Positions 17,181-25,683 of a stretch of DNA of 64,000 bases are shown in pieces. This DNA is from an uncultured Luminiphilus sp. (GTDB lineage: Bacteria > Pseudomonadota > Gammaproteobacteria > Pseudomonadales > Halieaceae). Each line of letters opens with the position of its first letter. The stretch's first letter is position 1. Location of the stretch: the NCBI GenBank assembly GCA_943787485.1, contig CALSMP010000006.1:1-64000 (forward strand), read 5' to 3'. The translations under genes and the position numbers were made by a program. Under the pieces are notes generated by a model. The model saw nothing but the letters and a program-made list of their open reading frames with translations, did no database searches and was not told the DNA's origin.

Positions 17181-18698
17181 CTAGCCTAGATAAGCCGCGT
17201 AAGCGGGATTGTCGGTTTCCTCCCAGAAGCGATACCCCACCGCAGCGATCGTGGACTTCAGTGCACTCCGCTTGCCCGGGGGAACAACCAGACCCACCAA
17301 CACCCGGCCATAGGCAGCGCCGTGGTTACGATAATGAAACAAGGAAATGCTGTAATCCTTGCCCAGCGCGGACAAAAACTTATAAAGCGCGCCGGGGCGT
17401 TCGGGAAACTCTACCCGGTAAATCGCCTCTTCACCCAGATCTGCAGGGGCGTGACCCCCCACCATGTGCCGAACATGAAGCTTGGCGGTCTCGTTGTCGG
17501 ATAGGTCCTGAACCTCATAGCCATTGGCGAGAAGCTTTTTTGTCAGCTGGTCGAGATCATCGCTCTGTGGCGTAATGGAGAGCCCCACGAAAACCCGCGC
17601 GCCTTCGGGACCTTGGTAACGGTAATTAAACTCGGTGATATTTCGTCGGCCCAACACGCTGCAAAAGCGCCTGAAAGATCCGGATTGCTCGGGAATCGAC
17701 ACGCTAATCACGGCCTCTCGACGCTCGCCAATCTCGGTCCGCTCAGAGATATAACGAAGCCGATCGAAATTGGTGTTGGCGCCGCTCACCGTGGCGGCCA
17801 TAGAGGCTCCGCTAACGCTGTGCGCCTGCACGTATTTTTTCATCCCTGCAACAGCGAGGGCTCCGGCGGGCTCGGCAATGGCTCGAGTATCCTCAAAGAT
17901 ATCTTTGACCCCGGCACAAATTTCGTCGGTAGACACGGTAATAACGTCGTCAACGCAGGCCTGAATCAGACGGAAGGTTTCCTTGCCCACCTGTGCCACA
18001 GCGCAGCCATCGGCAAACAAGCCTACCTCTTTCAGGGTCACTCGACGGCCCCGATCAAGCGCGGCGCGTGCACAGGCCGCGTCCTCAGGCTCCACACCAA
18101 TGATTTTGACATTCGGCCAGACATAACGCAGGTAAACCGCCATGCCTGCGATAAGGCCTCCACCGCCAAGGCAAATAAAAACATAATCGAGCGGGGCCCT
18201 CGCCTGCCTTGCGAGCTCGACCGCAATAGTCCCCTGGCCCGCAATGACATCGGGGTCATCAAAGGGGTGGATAAAGGTTAAACCCTCAGCTGCCACCAGC
18301 TGCTTAGCTTTCACCGCGGCCTCATCGAAGGTATCGCCGTGTAGCACCACGGTAGCACCAAAACGCTTTACGGCTTCGACCTTGATCGCAGGCGTGGTCA
18401 CCGGCATGACAATCTTTGCCCGGGCATTCAGACGCTGGGCAGCCAGAGCAACACCCTGCGCATGATTGCCGGCAGAGGCTGCGACAACTCCGGCCGCCAA
18501 CGCCTCAGGACTTAACCCGGCCATCTTGTTGTATGCCCCACGGCACTTGAAGGAAAACACCGGCTGCAGATCTTCGCGTTTCAACCAGACGCCGTTGTCC
18601 AACCGCGCCGACATCATCGGCGCATGCTCGAGGGGAGTCTCCTTGGCCACGTCGTAAACACGAGCATTGAGAATACGTTTGATATAGGAATCGGGCAT
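17181..18698 (-). CDS. ilvA: threonine ammonia-lyase, biosynthetic
   Basis: PLP enzyme deaminating threonine to 2-oxobutanoate, the first step to isoleucine. The start is ATG 18698 (MPDSYIKRILNARVYDVAKE), matching pseudomonad IlvA; the longer frame to 18776 has no family support. In the 505-residue product the PLP Lys is about residue 51 in SFKCRGAYNKM, and the glycine loop CLGGGGLIAGMAVYL is at about 175-190. Two C-terminal ACT-like regulatory domains (about 330-505) indicate feedback control by isoleucine. Divergent from tkt. Confidence 0.95.
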   Translation of the reverse strand: MPDSYIKRILNARVYDVAKETPLEHAPMMSARLDNGVWLKREDLQPVFSFKCRGAYNKMAGLSPEALAAGVVAASAGNHAQGVALAAQRLNARAKIVMPVTTPAIKVEAVKRFGATVVLHGDTFDEAAVKAKQLVAAEGLTFIHPFDDPDVIAGQGTIAVELARQARAPLDYVFICLGGGGLIAGMAVYLRYVWPNVKIIGVEPEDAACARAALDRGRRVTLKEVGLFADGCAVAQVGKETFRLIQACVDDVITVSTDEICAGVKDIFEDTRAIAEPAGALAVAGMKKYVQAHSVSGASMAATVSGANTNFDRLRYISERTEIGERREAVISVSIPEQSGSFRRFCSVLGRRNITEFNYRYQGPEGARVFVGLSITPQSDDLDQLTKKLLANGYEVQDLSDNETAKLHVRHMVGGHAPADLGEEAIYRVEFPERPGALYKFLSALGKDYSISLFHYRNHGAAYGRVLVGLVVPPGKRSALKSTIAAVGYRFWEETDNPAYAAYLG

Positions 18699-18842
18699 GC
18701 CGGACTTCCGCTGAGCGAGATGTCCTGAATCATAAGGGCTTAACGCGTCTGAGTCATGACAAAGAGCCGGTAACATTTGCTAGCTGGCGCCGCATCAATG
18801 ACAATAGCGTCCACAAAACCATCGCACGTTACCGGAGCCAAC

Positions 18843-20843
18843 ATGCCCAATCGTCTTGAACTTGCCAATGCCATTCGGGCCTTGAGCATGGATGCTGTGC
18901 AGGCAGCAAACAGCGGGCACCCCGGGGCACCCATGGGCATGGCAGATATCGCCGAAGTGCTGTGGAACGGATACCTAAAACACAACCCGGCTAACCCCAA
19001 CTGGGCTGACCGGGATCGCTTCGTTCTGTCGAACGGACACGGTTCGATGCTGCTGTACAGCTTGTTGCACCTGTCCGGCTATGACCTGTCAATCGAAGAC
19101 CTGAAAAACTTCAGACAGCTCCACGCCAAGACCGCGGGACACCCCGAATATGGCTACGCACCCGGGGTAGAGACCACAACCGGGCCGCTGGGCCAGGGGA
19201 TTGCCAATGCGGTGGGCATGGCGCTGGCCGAAAAAATTCTGGCCGATCAGTTCAACCAGCCCGAGCACACCATCGTTGACCACCGAACCTGGGTCTTCCT
19301 CGGCGATGGGTGCCTGATGGAGGGCATTTCCCACGAAGCATGTTCACTCGCCGGTACGCTGGGTCTGGGCAAGCTGATTGCGTTTTATGATGACAATGGG
19401 ATTTCCATCGATGGCGAAGTCGAGGCTTGGTTTACCGACAATACCCCGGCGCGTTTCGAAAGTTATGGCTGGCAGGTGATCCCGTCGATCGATGGTCACA
19501 ATGCCGACGCCATCGCGGGCGCCATCGACTCGGCGCTCACCGATACAGACCGACCAACGCTTATCTGCTGTAAAACTATCATTGGAAAAGGCGCGCCTAA
19601 CAAGCAGGGCACCGAGTCCTGTCACGGGGCGCCCCTCGGCGGAGATGAGGTGGCAGCAACGAGGGCGGCTCTGGGGTGGGAACACCCGCCCTTTGAGATA
19701 CCGAAGGATATCTCAGAAGCCTGGAACGCCAAGGATCGGGGCGCACGTACCGAAAACGAATGGCAAGGACGATGGGCTGGCTATGAAGCCGCACACCCGG
19801 CGCTGGCCGGAGAGTTCAGCCGGCGAATGGCAGGGCAACTCCCCGCCAACTTCGAGACCGCAATGAATGATTACATCGCCCTCTGTGCGGAGACGGCTGC
19901 CGATGTTGCCTCTCGGAAGGCATCCCAGCAGACCCTGAATGTTATGGGACCCGTGGTGCCCGAGCTTTTAGGAGGGTCAGCCGATCTCGCAGGCTCCAAC
20001 CTCACCTTGTGGGGCGGCTCCAAGGGAATCGACGCAAAGGATGCCAGCGGTAACTATATTTTTTACGGGGTTCGAGAGTTTGCCATGTCGGCAATCATGA
20101 ACGGCCTGGCCCTGCACAAAGGCTTTATTCCCTATGGCGCTACCTTTTTAATTTTTATGGAATACGCGCGCAATGCCGTACGCATGGCGGCGCTGATGCG
20201 CCAGCGCGTTATTTTCGTCTACACCCATGACTCCATTGGCCTTGGAGAAGACGGACCGACTCATCAACCCGTCGAGCAGCTCACAGCACTGCGCTCCACG
20301 CCAAACCTAGAAACCTGGCGACCGTGTGACACCGTGGAGTCCGCCGTCGCTTGGAAAGCCGCCGCGCAACGGCATGACGGCCCCTCAGCACTGGTCTTCT
20401 CGCGTCAGACCCTGCCACACCAGTACCGCGCCGAGGAAAACCTAAGAAACATCGAGCGAGGCGGCTACATTCTTGTTGATGAGGTCGGCGAACTCGACGC
20501 CATTATCATCGCAACCGGCTCCGAAGTGGCGCTCGCGGTCGATGCGGCAGCCTCATTGTCAGAGCAGGGTAAAGGCGTTCGCGTGGTATCGATGCCCAGC
20601 GCCGAAAGATTCTGCTCCCAGGACGCGAGCTACCGGGAACAGGTCCTGCCCAGCCATGTCCTCGCGCGGGTGGCGGTTGAGGCGGCTCATGCCGATTACT
20701 GGCATAAGTTTGTGGGCCTAGATGGGCGTATCGTCGGCATGACCAGCTTTGGCGAATCTGCACCCGGCGACTTACTGATGCAGGAGTTCGGCTTTACCGT
20801 CGACAATGTGGTGTCCGCCGTACAGGACGTCTTGCTGGATTGA
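18843..20843 (+). CDS. tkt: transketolase
   Basis: Thiamine diphosphate enzyme of the pentose phosphate pathway. The ATG at 18843 has a GGAG site (CCGGAGCC); the 666-residue product begins [17 protein letters not shown]. Seen are [18 protein letters not shown], the ThDP motif [20 protein letters not shown] and the pyrimidine-domain segment [19 protein letters not shown]. It heads a run with epd, pgk and fba, so pentose-phosphate and lower glycolytic/gluconeogenic enzymes share a locus. Confidence 0.96.
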   Translation: MPNRLELANAIRALSMDAVQAANSGHPGAPMGMADIAEVLWNGYLKHNPANPNWADRDRFVLSNGHGSMLLYSLLHLSGYDLSIEDLKNFRQLHAKTAGHPEYGYAPGVETTTGPLGQGIANAVGMALAEKILADQFNQPEHTIVDHRTWVFLGDGCLMEGISHEACSLAGTLGLGKLIAFYDDNGISIDGEVEAWFTDNTPARFESYGWQVIPSIDGHNADAIAGAIDSALTDTDRPTLICCKTIIGKGAPNKQGTESCHGAPLGGDEVAATRAALGWEHPPFEIPKDISEAWNAKDRGARTENEWQGRWAGYEAAHPALAGEFSRRMAGQLPANFETAMNDYIALCAETAADVASRKASQQTLNVMGPVVPELLGGSADLAGSNLTLWGGSKGIDAKDASGNYIFYGVREFAMSAIMNGLALHKGFIPYGATFLIFMEYARNAVRMAALMRQRVIFVYTHDSIGLGEDGPTHQPVEQLTALRSTPNLETWRPCDTVESAVAWKAAAQRHDGPSALVFSRQTLPHQYRAEENLRNIERGGYILVDEVGELDAIIIATGSEVALAVDAAASLSEQGKGVRVVSMPSAERFCSQDASYREQVLPSHVLARVAVEAAHADYWHKFVGLDGRIVGMTSFGESAPGDLLMQEFGFTVDNVVSAVQDVLLD

Positions 20844-20888
20844 TAAACACATACCGGCATCGCCGGCACCGGAACTTACCCCCCCATC

Positions 20889-21926
20889 ATGAGTTATCGA
20901 ATTGCTATCAATGGCTTCGGCCGAATTGGTCGAACCGTCCTGAGAGCCTGGGCACAAAGAGCGTCGTCTGAGGACATCGCGATCGTGGCGATCAATGAGA
21001 TCGCTGACGCCGAGACCGTTGTCCATTTGGCTCGCTATGACTCTACCCACGGGAGATTTCCAGGCCGGCTAGACCTGGAGCAAAGCAGGCTCCGGGTCAA
21101 TGACCATCGTCTACGGCTTCTTCAGCAGACCGATATTGCGTCACTTCCCTGGGGGGAAGAAGAGGTAGATCTCGTATTGGAGTGCACCGGCGCTTTTTCG
21201 GATCGTAGAACTGCTGAACAACACCTGCAGGCCGGTGGGCGCCGAGTGCTTTTGTCCCAGCCGGCGCAGCCTGACGTTGATAGCACCATTGTGTGGGGTC
21301 TGAATCAGTCAGTGCTGACCGCTCAACACCGAGTCGTATCCGCCGCATCCTGTACCACTAATGCCCTGTGTCCGGTACTTTTTATACTGGATCGAGTTGT
21401 CGGCATAGAAGCGGGGTCGGTGACCACGGTGCACTCGGCTATGAATGACCAGCCTGTATTGGATGCGTACCATCACACCGACCTGCGTAAAACCCGCGCG
21501 GCTTTTCAGTCGATTATCCCCGTCGATACCGAGTTGGCGATAGGCGTACCACGCATCCTGCCCCAGCTGGCAGGGAAGCTGACGGCCCATGCGCTACGGG
21601 TGCCCACACTCAATGTTTCCGCGATGGATATCACAATCCAAACCCACTCGCCCTGCGATCGCCAGCAAATTAATGACGCGCTTCGCCTCGCCGCCACTAC
21701 CGAGTTAAAAGGGGTCTTGGACGTGACCGACGAGCCACTGGCCTCCTGCGACTTTAACGGTGAACTCTGCTCAGCCGTAGTCGACGCCAGTCAAACCCAA
21801 GTAGCAGGCTCGCATTTGCTCAAGGTCCTTATCTGGTTTGATAATGAGTGGGCGTATGCCAATCGCCTCTTGGATATCGCCGCCCACTTTCAGCAGCTCG
21901 ATAAATTTTCAGATCCAACTTTCTAG
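20889..21926 (+). CDS. epd: erythrose-4-phosphate / glyceraldehyde-3-phosphate dehydrogenase
   Basis: NAD-dependent aldehyde dehydrogenase, 345 residues. It has an N-terminal IAINGFGRIGRTVLRAW nucleotide fold, catalytic Cys about 155 in SAASCTTN, and His about 181 in TTVHSAMNDQ. The segment VHSAMNDQPVLDAYHHTDLR followed by RAAFQSIIPVDT is the Epd form, distinguishing it from GapA. Epd supplies erythronate-4-phosphate for PLP synthesis; whether this copy also serves as GAPDH cannot be told. Between tkt and pgk, 15 bases before pgk. Confidence 0.88.
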   Translation: MSYRIAINGFGRIGRTVLRAWAQRASSEDIAIVAINEIADAETVVHLARYDSTHGRFPGRLDLEQSRLRVNDHRLRLLQQTDIASLPWGEEEVDLVLECTGAFSDRRTAEQHLQAGGRRVLLSQPAQPDVDSTIVWGLNQSVLTAQHRVVSAASCTTNALCPVLFILDRVVGIEAGSVTTVHSAMNDQPVLDAYHHTDLRKTRAAFQSIIPVDTELAIGVPRILPQLAGKLTAHALRVPTLNVSAMDITIQTHSPCDRQQINDALRLAATTELKGVLDVTDEPLASCDFNGELCSAVVDASQTQVAGSHLLKVLIWFDNEWAYANRLLDIAAHFQQLDKFSDPTF

Positions 21927-21941
21927 TCGCCCGGGAATCCC

Positions 21942-23090
21942 ATGAAACTGATGTCTGACCTCACCCTCGAAAATCAACGCGTCCTTATTCGCGAAGACTT
22001 AAATGTTCCGGTGAGAGAGGGCGTGGTGACGAGCGACGCACGGCTTAGAGCCGCACTCCCCACGATAGAAAACGCAATTACCCAAGGCGCTGCAGTCATA
22101 TTGATGTCTCACTTGGGCCGCCCCGAGGAGGGAACGCCGGACGCGGCGCTTTCTCTCGCCCCGGTCGCGGCTTGCTTGAGCCAATTGCTGGCAAAACCGG
22201 TGACGTTGGTCGAAGACTGGGAACACGCGGCGCCGAACCCCGGCGATATTTTGTTGCTGGAAAACGTACGATTTAATCCCGGCGAGAAAGCCAACGATCC
22301 TGCATTAGCAAAACGCTATGCGGCCCTGTGCGACGTTTTCGTGATGGACGCCTTCGGCACGGCCCACCGCGCTCAAGCGTCCACGCACGGGGTGGCAGAG
22401 TACGCACCGTGCGCTTGTGCAGGACCGCTGCTCGCCGCCGAGCTCGAAGCACTTGAGCGGGCGCTGACCAGTCCGGCCACACCCATGTTGGCGATTGTGG
22501 GGGGATCGAAAGTATCGACAAAACTCACCGTCCTCGAGAGCCTGGCCGAGAAATGTGACAGCCTGATCGTCGGTGGAGGTATCGCCAACACGTTTTTAGC
22601 AGCGGCGGGTTACCCGGTTGGGAAGTCGTTGTGTGAACACGATATGCTGGATACAGCGCGGACACTCATGGCCAAAACCCATATTCCATTACCGGTTGAC
22701 GTTGTTGTGGCTCAAGCCTTTGACAAGGACGCTGAGGCGACCGTAAAGCTGGCGGCGGAAGTGGACAACGAGGATATGATTCTGGACATCGGTCCTCGGG
22801 CAGCAGCGGCGATCGCCGAGCAGCTGAGTAGAGCGGGCACCATTCTTTGGAACGGCCCCGTCGGCGTATTCGAATTCGATCAATTTTCAGGGGGAACGCG
22901 CACAGTTGCCGAAGCTATCGCCGGAAGCGATGGCTTTTCCCTCGCCGGGGGAGGCGATACGCTGGCCGCAATCGACCAATTTGGGATAGCCGACAAGCTT
23001 TCTTATATCTCTACCGGCGGCGGCGCTTTTTTGGAATACGTCGAGGGTAAAACTTTGCCCGCAGTTGCTATGCTGGCATCCCGTGGCTAA
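21942..23090 (+). CDS. pgk: phosphoglycerate kinase
   Basis: Transfers phosphate between 1,3-bisphosphoglycerate and ADP. The 382-residue protein shows [11 protein letters not shown] at the N-terminus, [13 protein letters not shown] (about 50-62), [12 protein letters not shown] (about 185-196) and the C-terminal nucleotide loop [16 protein letters not shown]. Start ATG 21942 has a GGGAA site. Part of the epd-pgk-fba cluster. Confidence 0.97.
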   Translation: MKLMSDLTLENQRVLIREDLNVPVREGVVTSDARLRAALPTIENAITQGAAVILMSHLGRPEEGTPDAALSLAPVAACLSQLLAKPVTLVEDWEHAAPNPGDILLLENVRFNPGEKANDPALAKRYAALCDVFVMDAFGTAHRAQASTHGVAEYAPCACAGPLLAAELEALERALTSPATPMLAIVGGSKVSTKLTVLESLAEKCDSLIVGGGIANTFLAAAGYPVGKSLCEHDMLDTARTLMAKTHIPLPVDVVVAQAFDKDAEATVKLAAEVDNEDMILDIGPRAAAAIAEQLSRAGTILWNGPVGVFEFDQFSGGTRTVAEAIAGSDGFSLAGGGDTLAAIDQFGIADKLSYISTGGGAFLEYVEGKTLPAVAMLASRG

Positions 23091-23125
23091 ATATAGGCAA
23101 GCGTTCTGATCTACAGGAGAAAATC

Positions 23126-24175
23126 ATGGCTTTGATCAGTTTGAGACAGTTACTCGACCACGCTGCAGAGTATCAATACGGCGTCCCCGCTTTTAACGTA
23201 AACAATTTGGAGCAGACTCGCGCGATCATGGAAGCCGCTGACGCCACGGATTCACCGGTGATTATGCAGGCCAGTGCGGGGGCCCGAAAATACGCCGGCG
23301 CACCTTTTCTAAAAGCCATGATGGACGCGGCGATGGCCGAGTTTCCGCACATTCCCGTTTGCGTCCATCAAGACCACGGCACCTCCGCCGCCGTATGCCA
23401 GCGTTCGATCCAGTTAGGTTTCAGCTCCGTCATGATGGACGGCTCGCTGGGAGAGGACGGCAAAACCCCCATGGATTACCACTACAACGCGCGCGTCACC
23501 CGGCAGGTTGTCGAGATGGCTCACGCCTGCGGCGTGTCGGTCGAAGGTGAAATAGGATGTTTGGGTTCGCTGGAAACAGGCGAAGCTGGTGAAGAAGATG
23601 GTATTGGCGCGGCCGGCAAGCTGACCCATGAACAGATGCTGACGGACCCAGAAGAGGCCGCGCAGTTCGTCGCTGATACCGGAGTCGATGCCCTCGCCAT
23701 TGCCTGCGGCACCAGTCACGGCGCCTATAAATTTACCCGGCCGCCGACGGGCGACATCCTGGCAATCGACCGCATAAAGGAAATCCACAGCCGTATTCCG
23801 ACCACGCACCTAGTCATGCACGGCTCCTCAGCGGTGCCTCAGGACTGGCTCGCCATTATCAATGAGTTTGGTGGTGAAATACCCGAAACCTATGGCGTAC
23901 CTGTCGAGCAGGTCGTTGAAGGAATCAAACACGGCGTGAGGAAAGTAAATATTGACACCGATTTGCGCCTAGCATCCACGGGCTCAATCAGACGATTTCT
24001 CGCCCAGAACCCGAGCGAATTCGATCCACGCAAGTACTTGAAAGAGAGTCTGGTGGCCATGCGCGATATCTGTATTGCGCGCTATGAATCCTTTGGCACT
24101 GCAGGTAACGCGTCTAAGTTGCGCCCCCACAGCCTAGGGGCGATTCAAGAAGCCTATCTGTCCGGCGCCCTGTAG
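23126..24175 (+). CDS. fba: fructose-bisphosphate aldolase, class II
   Basis: Zinc-dependent aldolase cleaving or forming fructose-1,6-bisphosphate. The 349-residue protein has [20 protein letters not shown] near the N-terminus, zinc ligands in CVHQDHGTS (about 77-85), [12 protein letters not shown] (about 138-149) and MHGSSAVPQ (about 231-239). The CalvinA-type subclass with these motifs is widespread in proteobacteria. Excellent AGGAG ribosome site 9 bases before ATG 23126. Confidence 0.97.
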   Translation: MALISLRQLLDHAAEYQYGVPAFNVNNLEQTRAIMEAADATDSPVIMQASAGARKYAGAPFLKAMMDAAMAEFPHIPVCVHQDHGTSAAVCQRSIQLGFSSVMMDGSLGEDGKTPMDYHYNARVTRQVVEMAHACGVSVEGEIGCLGSLETGEAGEEDGIGAAGKLTHEQMLTDPEEAAQFVADTGVDALAIACGTSHGAYKFTRPPTGDILAIDRIKEIHSRIPTTHLVMHGSSAVPQDWLAIINEFGGEIPETYGVPVEQVVEGIKHGVRKVNIDTDLRLASTGSIRRFLAQNPSEFDPRKYLKESLVAMRDICIARYESFGTAGNASKLRPHSLGAIQEAYLSGAL

Positions 24176-24202
24176 CGTTTGAAAAGCGACTCCCGGTACT
24201 CA

Positions 24203-25600
24203 TCAATCCGGGGAATTGGGCGGCACAGGGCTGTCTAGCTGATCGCCAAACAAGGTTCGAAGTGGTTTCTCGTGGGTGCGCCATCGCTCCCGTCGATTTT
24301 TATTTAACGGCTCGCGCACCTGCCACACACTCGCCGTGCGAACCGAATTATTTAGCGTGTGAAAATCCAGACACGCGGGATCCCAATCCTCATCTAACCA
24401 AGTAAAGAGCGCCCTCAGCGTCGACTCGGGATCTTCGACCAACGCCTCGTAACTGACCTTTCGTATCTTGTCGGGCAGTGCCTCCACCCAAAAATCAGCT
24501 ACTTGCTGGCAAAGGGCGATGTGATGAGCAATCGCCATCGGCTCAGTTGCATAGCCGTGTTGGGGGTGCAGACGGGTGCCATAAACAGAGACAAGGGTAT
24601 CTCGCCAATCACGCTCGGTGACAACAATCTTGGCTTCCGGGAGTACATCAAGGATTGTAGCGATATGAAATAAATTATCCGGGCGCTTATCAGTTACCCT
24701 CGCTTCCTCCGAGGCACGACGGTCACCCAGATGTTCTAGCCATCGCGACTTGATCTCAGTTTGCTCATTGGCGTCAGGCAGTCTTCCCGGTTTAATCATG
24801 CCACCACCCAAAGCATGTATTTCCCGTGGCCAAAACTCAGACTCCCCCAGGGGGTTGAATCTCGGATGAGCAGCAAGAATCTGTTCAAGCAGTGTCGACC
24901 CGGTTCGGAACATCCCGAGAATAAAGACAGGCGCATCTTTATCGGGCGAACCAATGACCGCTGAGGGAAGATTGCTCTGGAGCTGGTCTAAGACCAGACT
25001 GCGCCATTGAGCCCCAGGCCATGCAGGCTGTTTGACCTTGTCAGCCTCGTTCGCCTGAACAAGTGAACCCCAAGCACTGGCATGATCCCCTGCCCGCTCC
25101 CGTAAGCGATACAGCGCCATGAGCGCATCGGGATTGTTGCCTGCGAGCTCTTCCAATTGTCGTCCGGCCGCCGAGTCCAGTGTCAGCGTCGGATCGGCCT
25201 CCGCCAGACGGGCAAGTGCGTAAGGATCATCCGGTGAGAGTGCTGCAGCCCGAGCAAAAAGCATACGCGCAGTCTCTCGATCACCGGTTTGTTCTGCTAT
25301 GTGCGCACGATTGAAAACTGCTGGGTAGTAGTCGGGATTTTTTCGAAGCGCCTCATCGAGCCACCGAACTGCCGACTCTGGGTCAGCCAAACGATCTGAA
25401 TACACGGAGGCAAGGTTGCTCATCGCCTCCTCAGGTTCGCGAATACCGCACCCCAGTGCCCGCTCATAGGCCTCCACCGCCTGAACAAACAGTCCTGCTC
25501 TGCTCGACCACCAGCCGAGATTAAACCAGGCTGTTCCATTGGTTTTATTGCTGACCACTTGCGCGCGCCAGTGGGCCAATTGCTGACGAGTGTTATCCAT
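24203..25600 (-). CDS. TPR-repeat sulfotransferase family protein
   Basis: A 465-residue protein with an N-terminal tetratricopeptide region (about residues 15-190; units such as AWFNLGWW...AVEAYERALG and AVFNRAHIAEQTGD) and a C-terminal P-loop sulfotransferase domain (about 222-450). The 5'-phosphosulfate loop FILGMFRTGSTLLEQILAAH (about 227-246) is intact, and VTERDWRDTLVSVYG resembles the 3'-phosphate site. There is no signal peptide, so it is probably cytosolic; the acceptor is unknown. It lies directly downstream of a large TonB-dependent receptor, a pairing seen repeatedly in marine proteobacteria, but a terminator stands between the two genes. Confidence 0.88.
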   Translation of the reverse strand: MDNTRQQLAHWRAQVVSNKTNGTAWFNLGWWSSRAGLFVQAVEAYERALGCGIREPEEAMSNLASVYSDRLADPESAVRWLDEALRKNPDYYPAVFNRAHIAEQTGDRETARMLFARAAALSPDDPYALARLAEADPTLTLDSAAGRQLEELAGNNPDALMALYRLRERAGDHASAWGSLVQANEADKVKQPAWPGAQWRSLVLDQLQSNLPSAVIGSPDKDAPVFILGMFRTGSTLLEQILAAHPRFNPLGESEFWPREIHALGGGMIKPGRLPDANEQTEIKSRWLEHLGDRRASEEARVTDKRPDNLFHIATILDVLPEAKIVVTERDWRDTLVSVYGTRLHPQHGYATEPMAIAHHIALCQQVADFWVEALPDKIRKVSYEALVEDPESTLRALFTWLDEDWDPACLDFHTLNNSVRTASVWQVREPLNKNRRERWRTHEKPLRTLFGDQLDSPVPPNSPD

Positions 25601-25616
25601 AGCTCAACTTCGAGGC

Positions 25617-25650
25617 ATAAAAAAGCGGGCCAACGGCCCGCTTTTTATTT
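25617..25650 (-). terminator. rho-independent terminator after the TonB-dependent receptor gene
   Basis: A 7-bp GC stem (GCGGGCC/GGCCCGC at 25625-25631 and 25635-25641), 3-base loop, flanked by A-run and T-run on both sides, so it can work in both directions. On the minus strand it ends the receptor transcript before the sulfotransferase gene, whose start is only 17 bases further on. Confidence 0.88.
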
Positions 25651-25683
25651 AGGCAGTATACGCTGCCAGGTGCAACCGTTTCC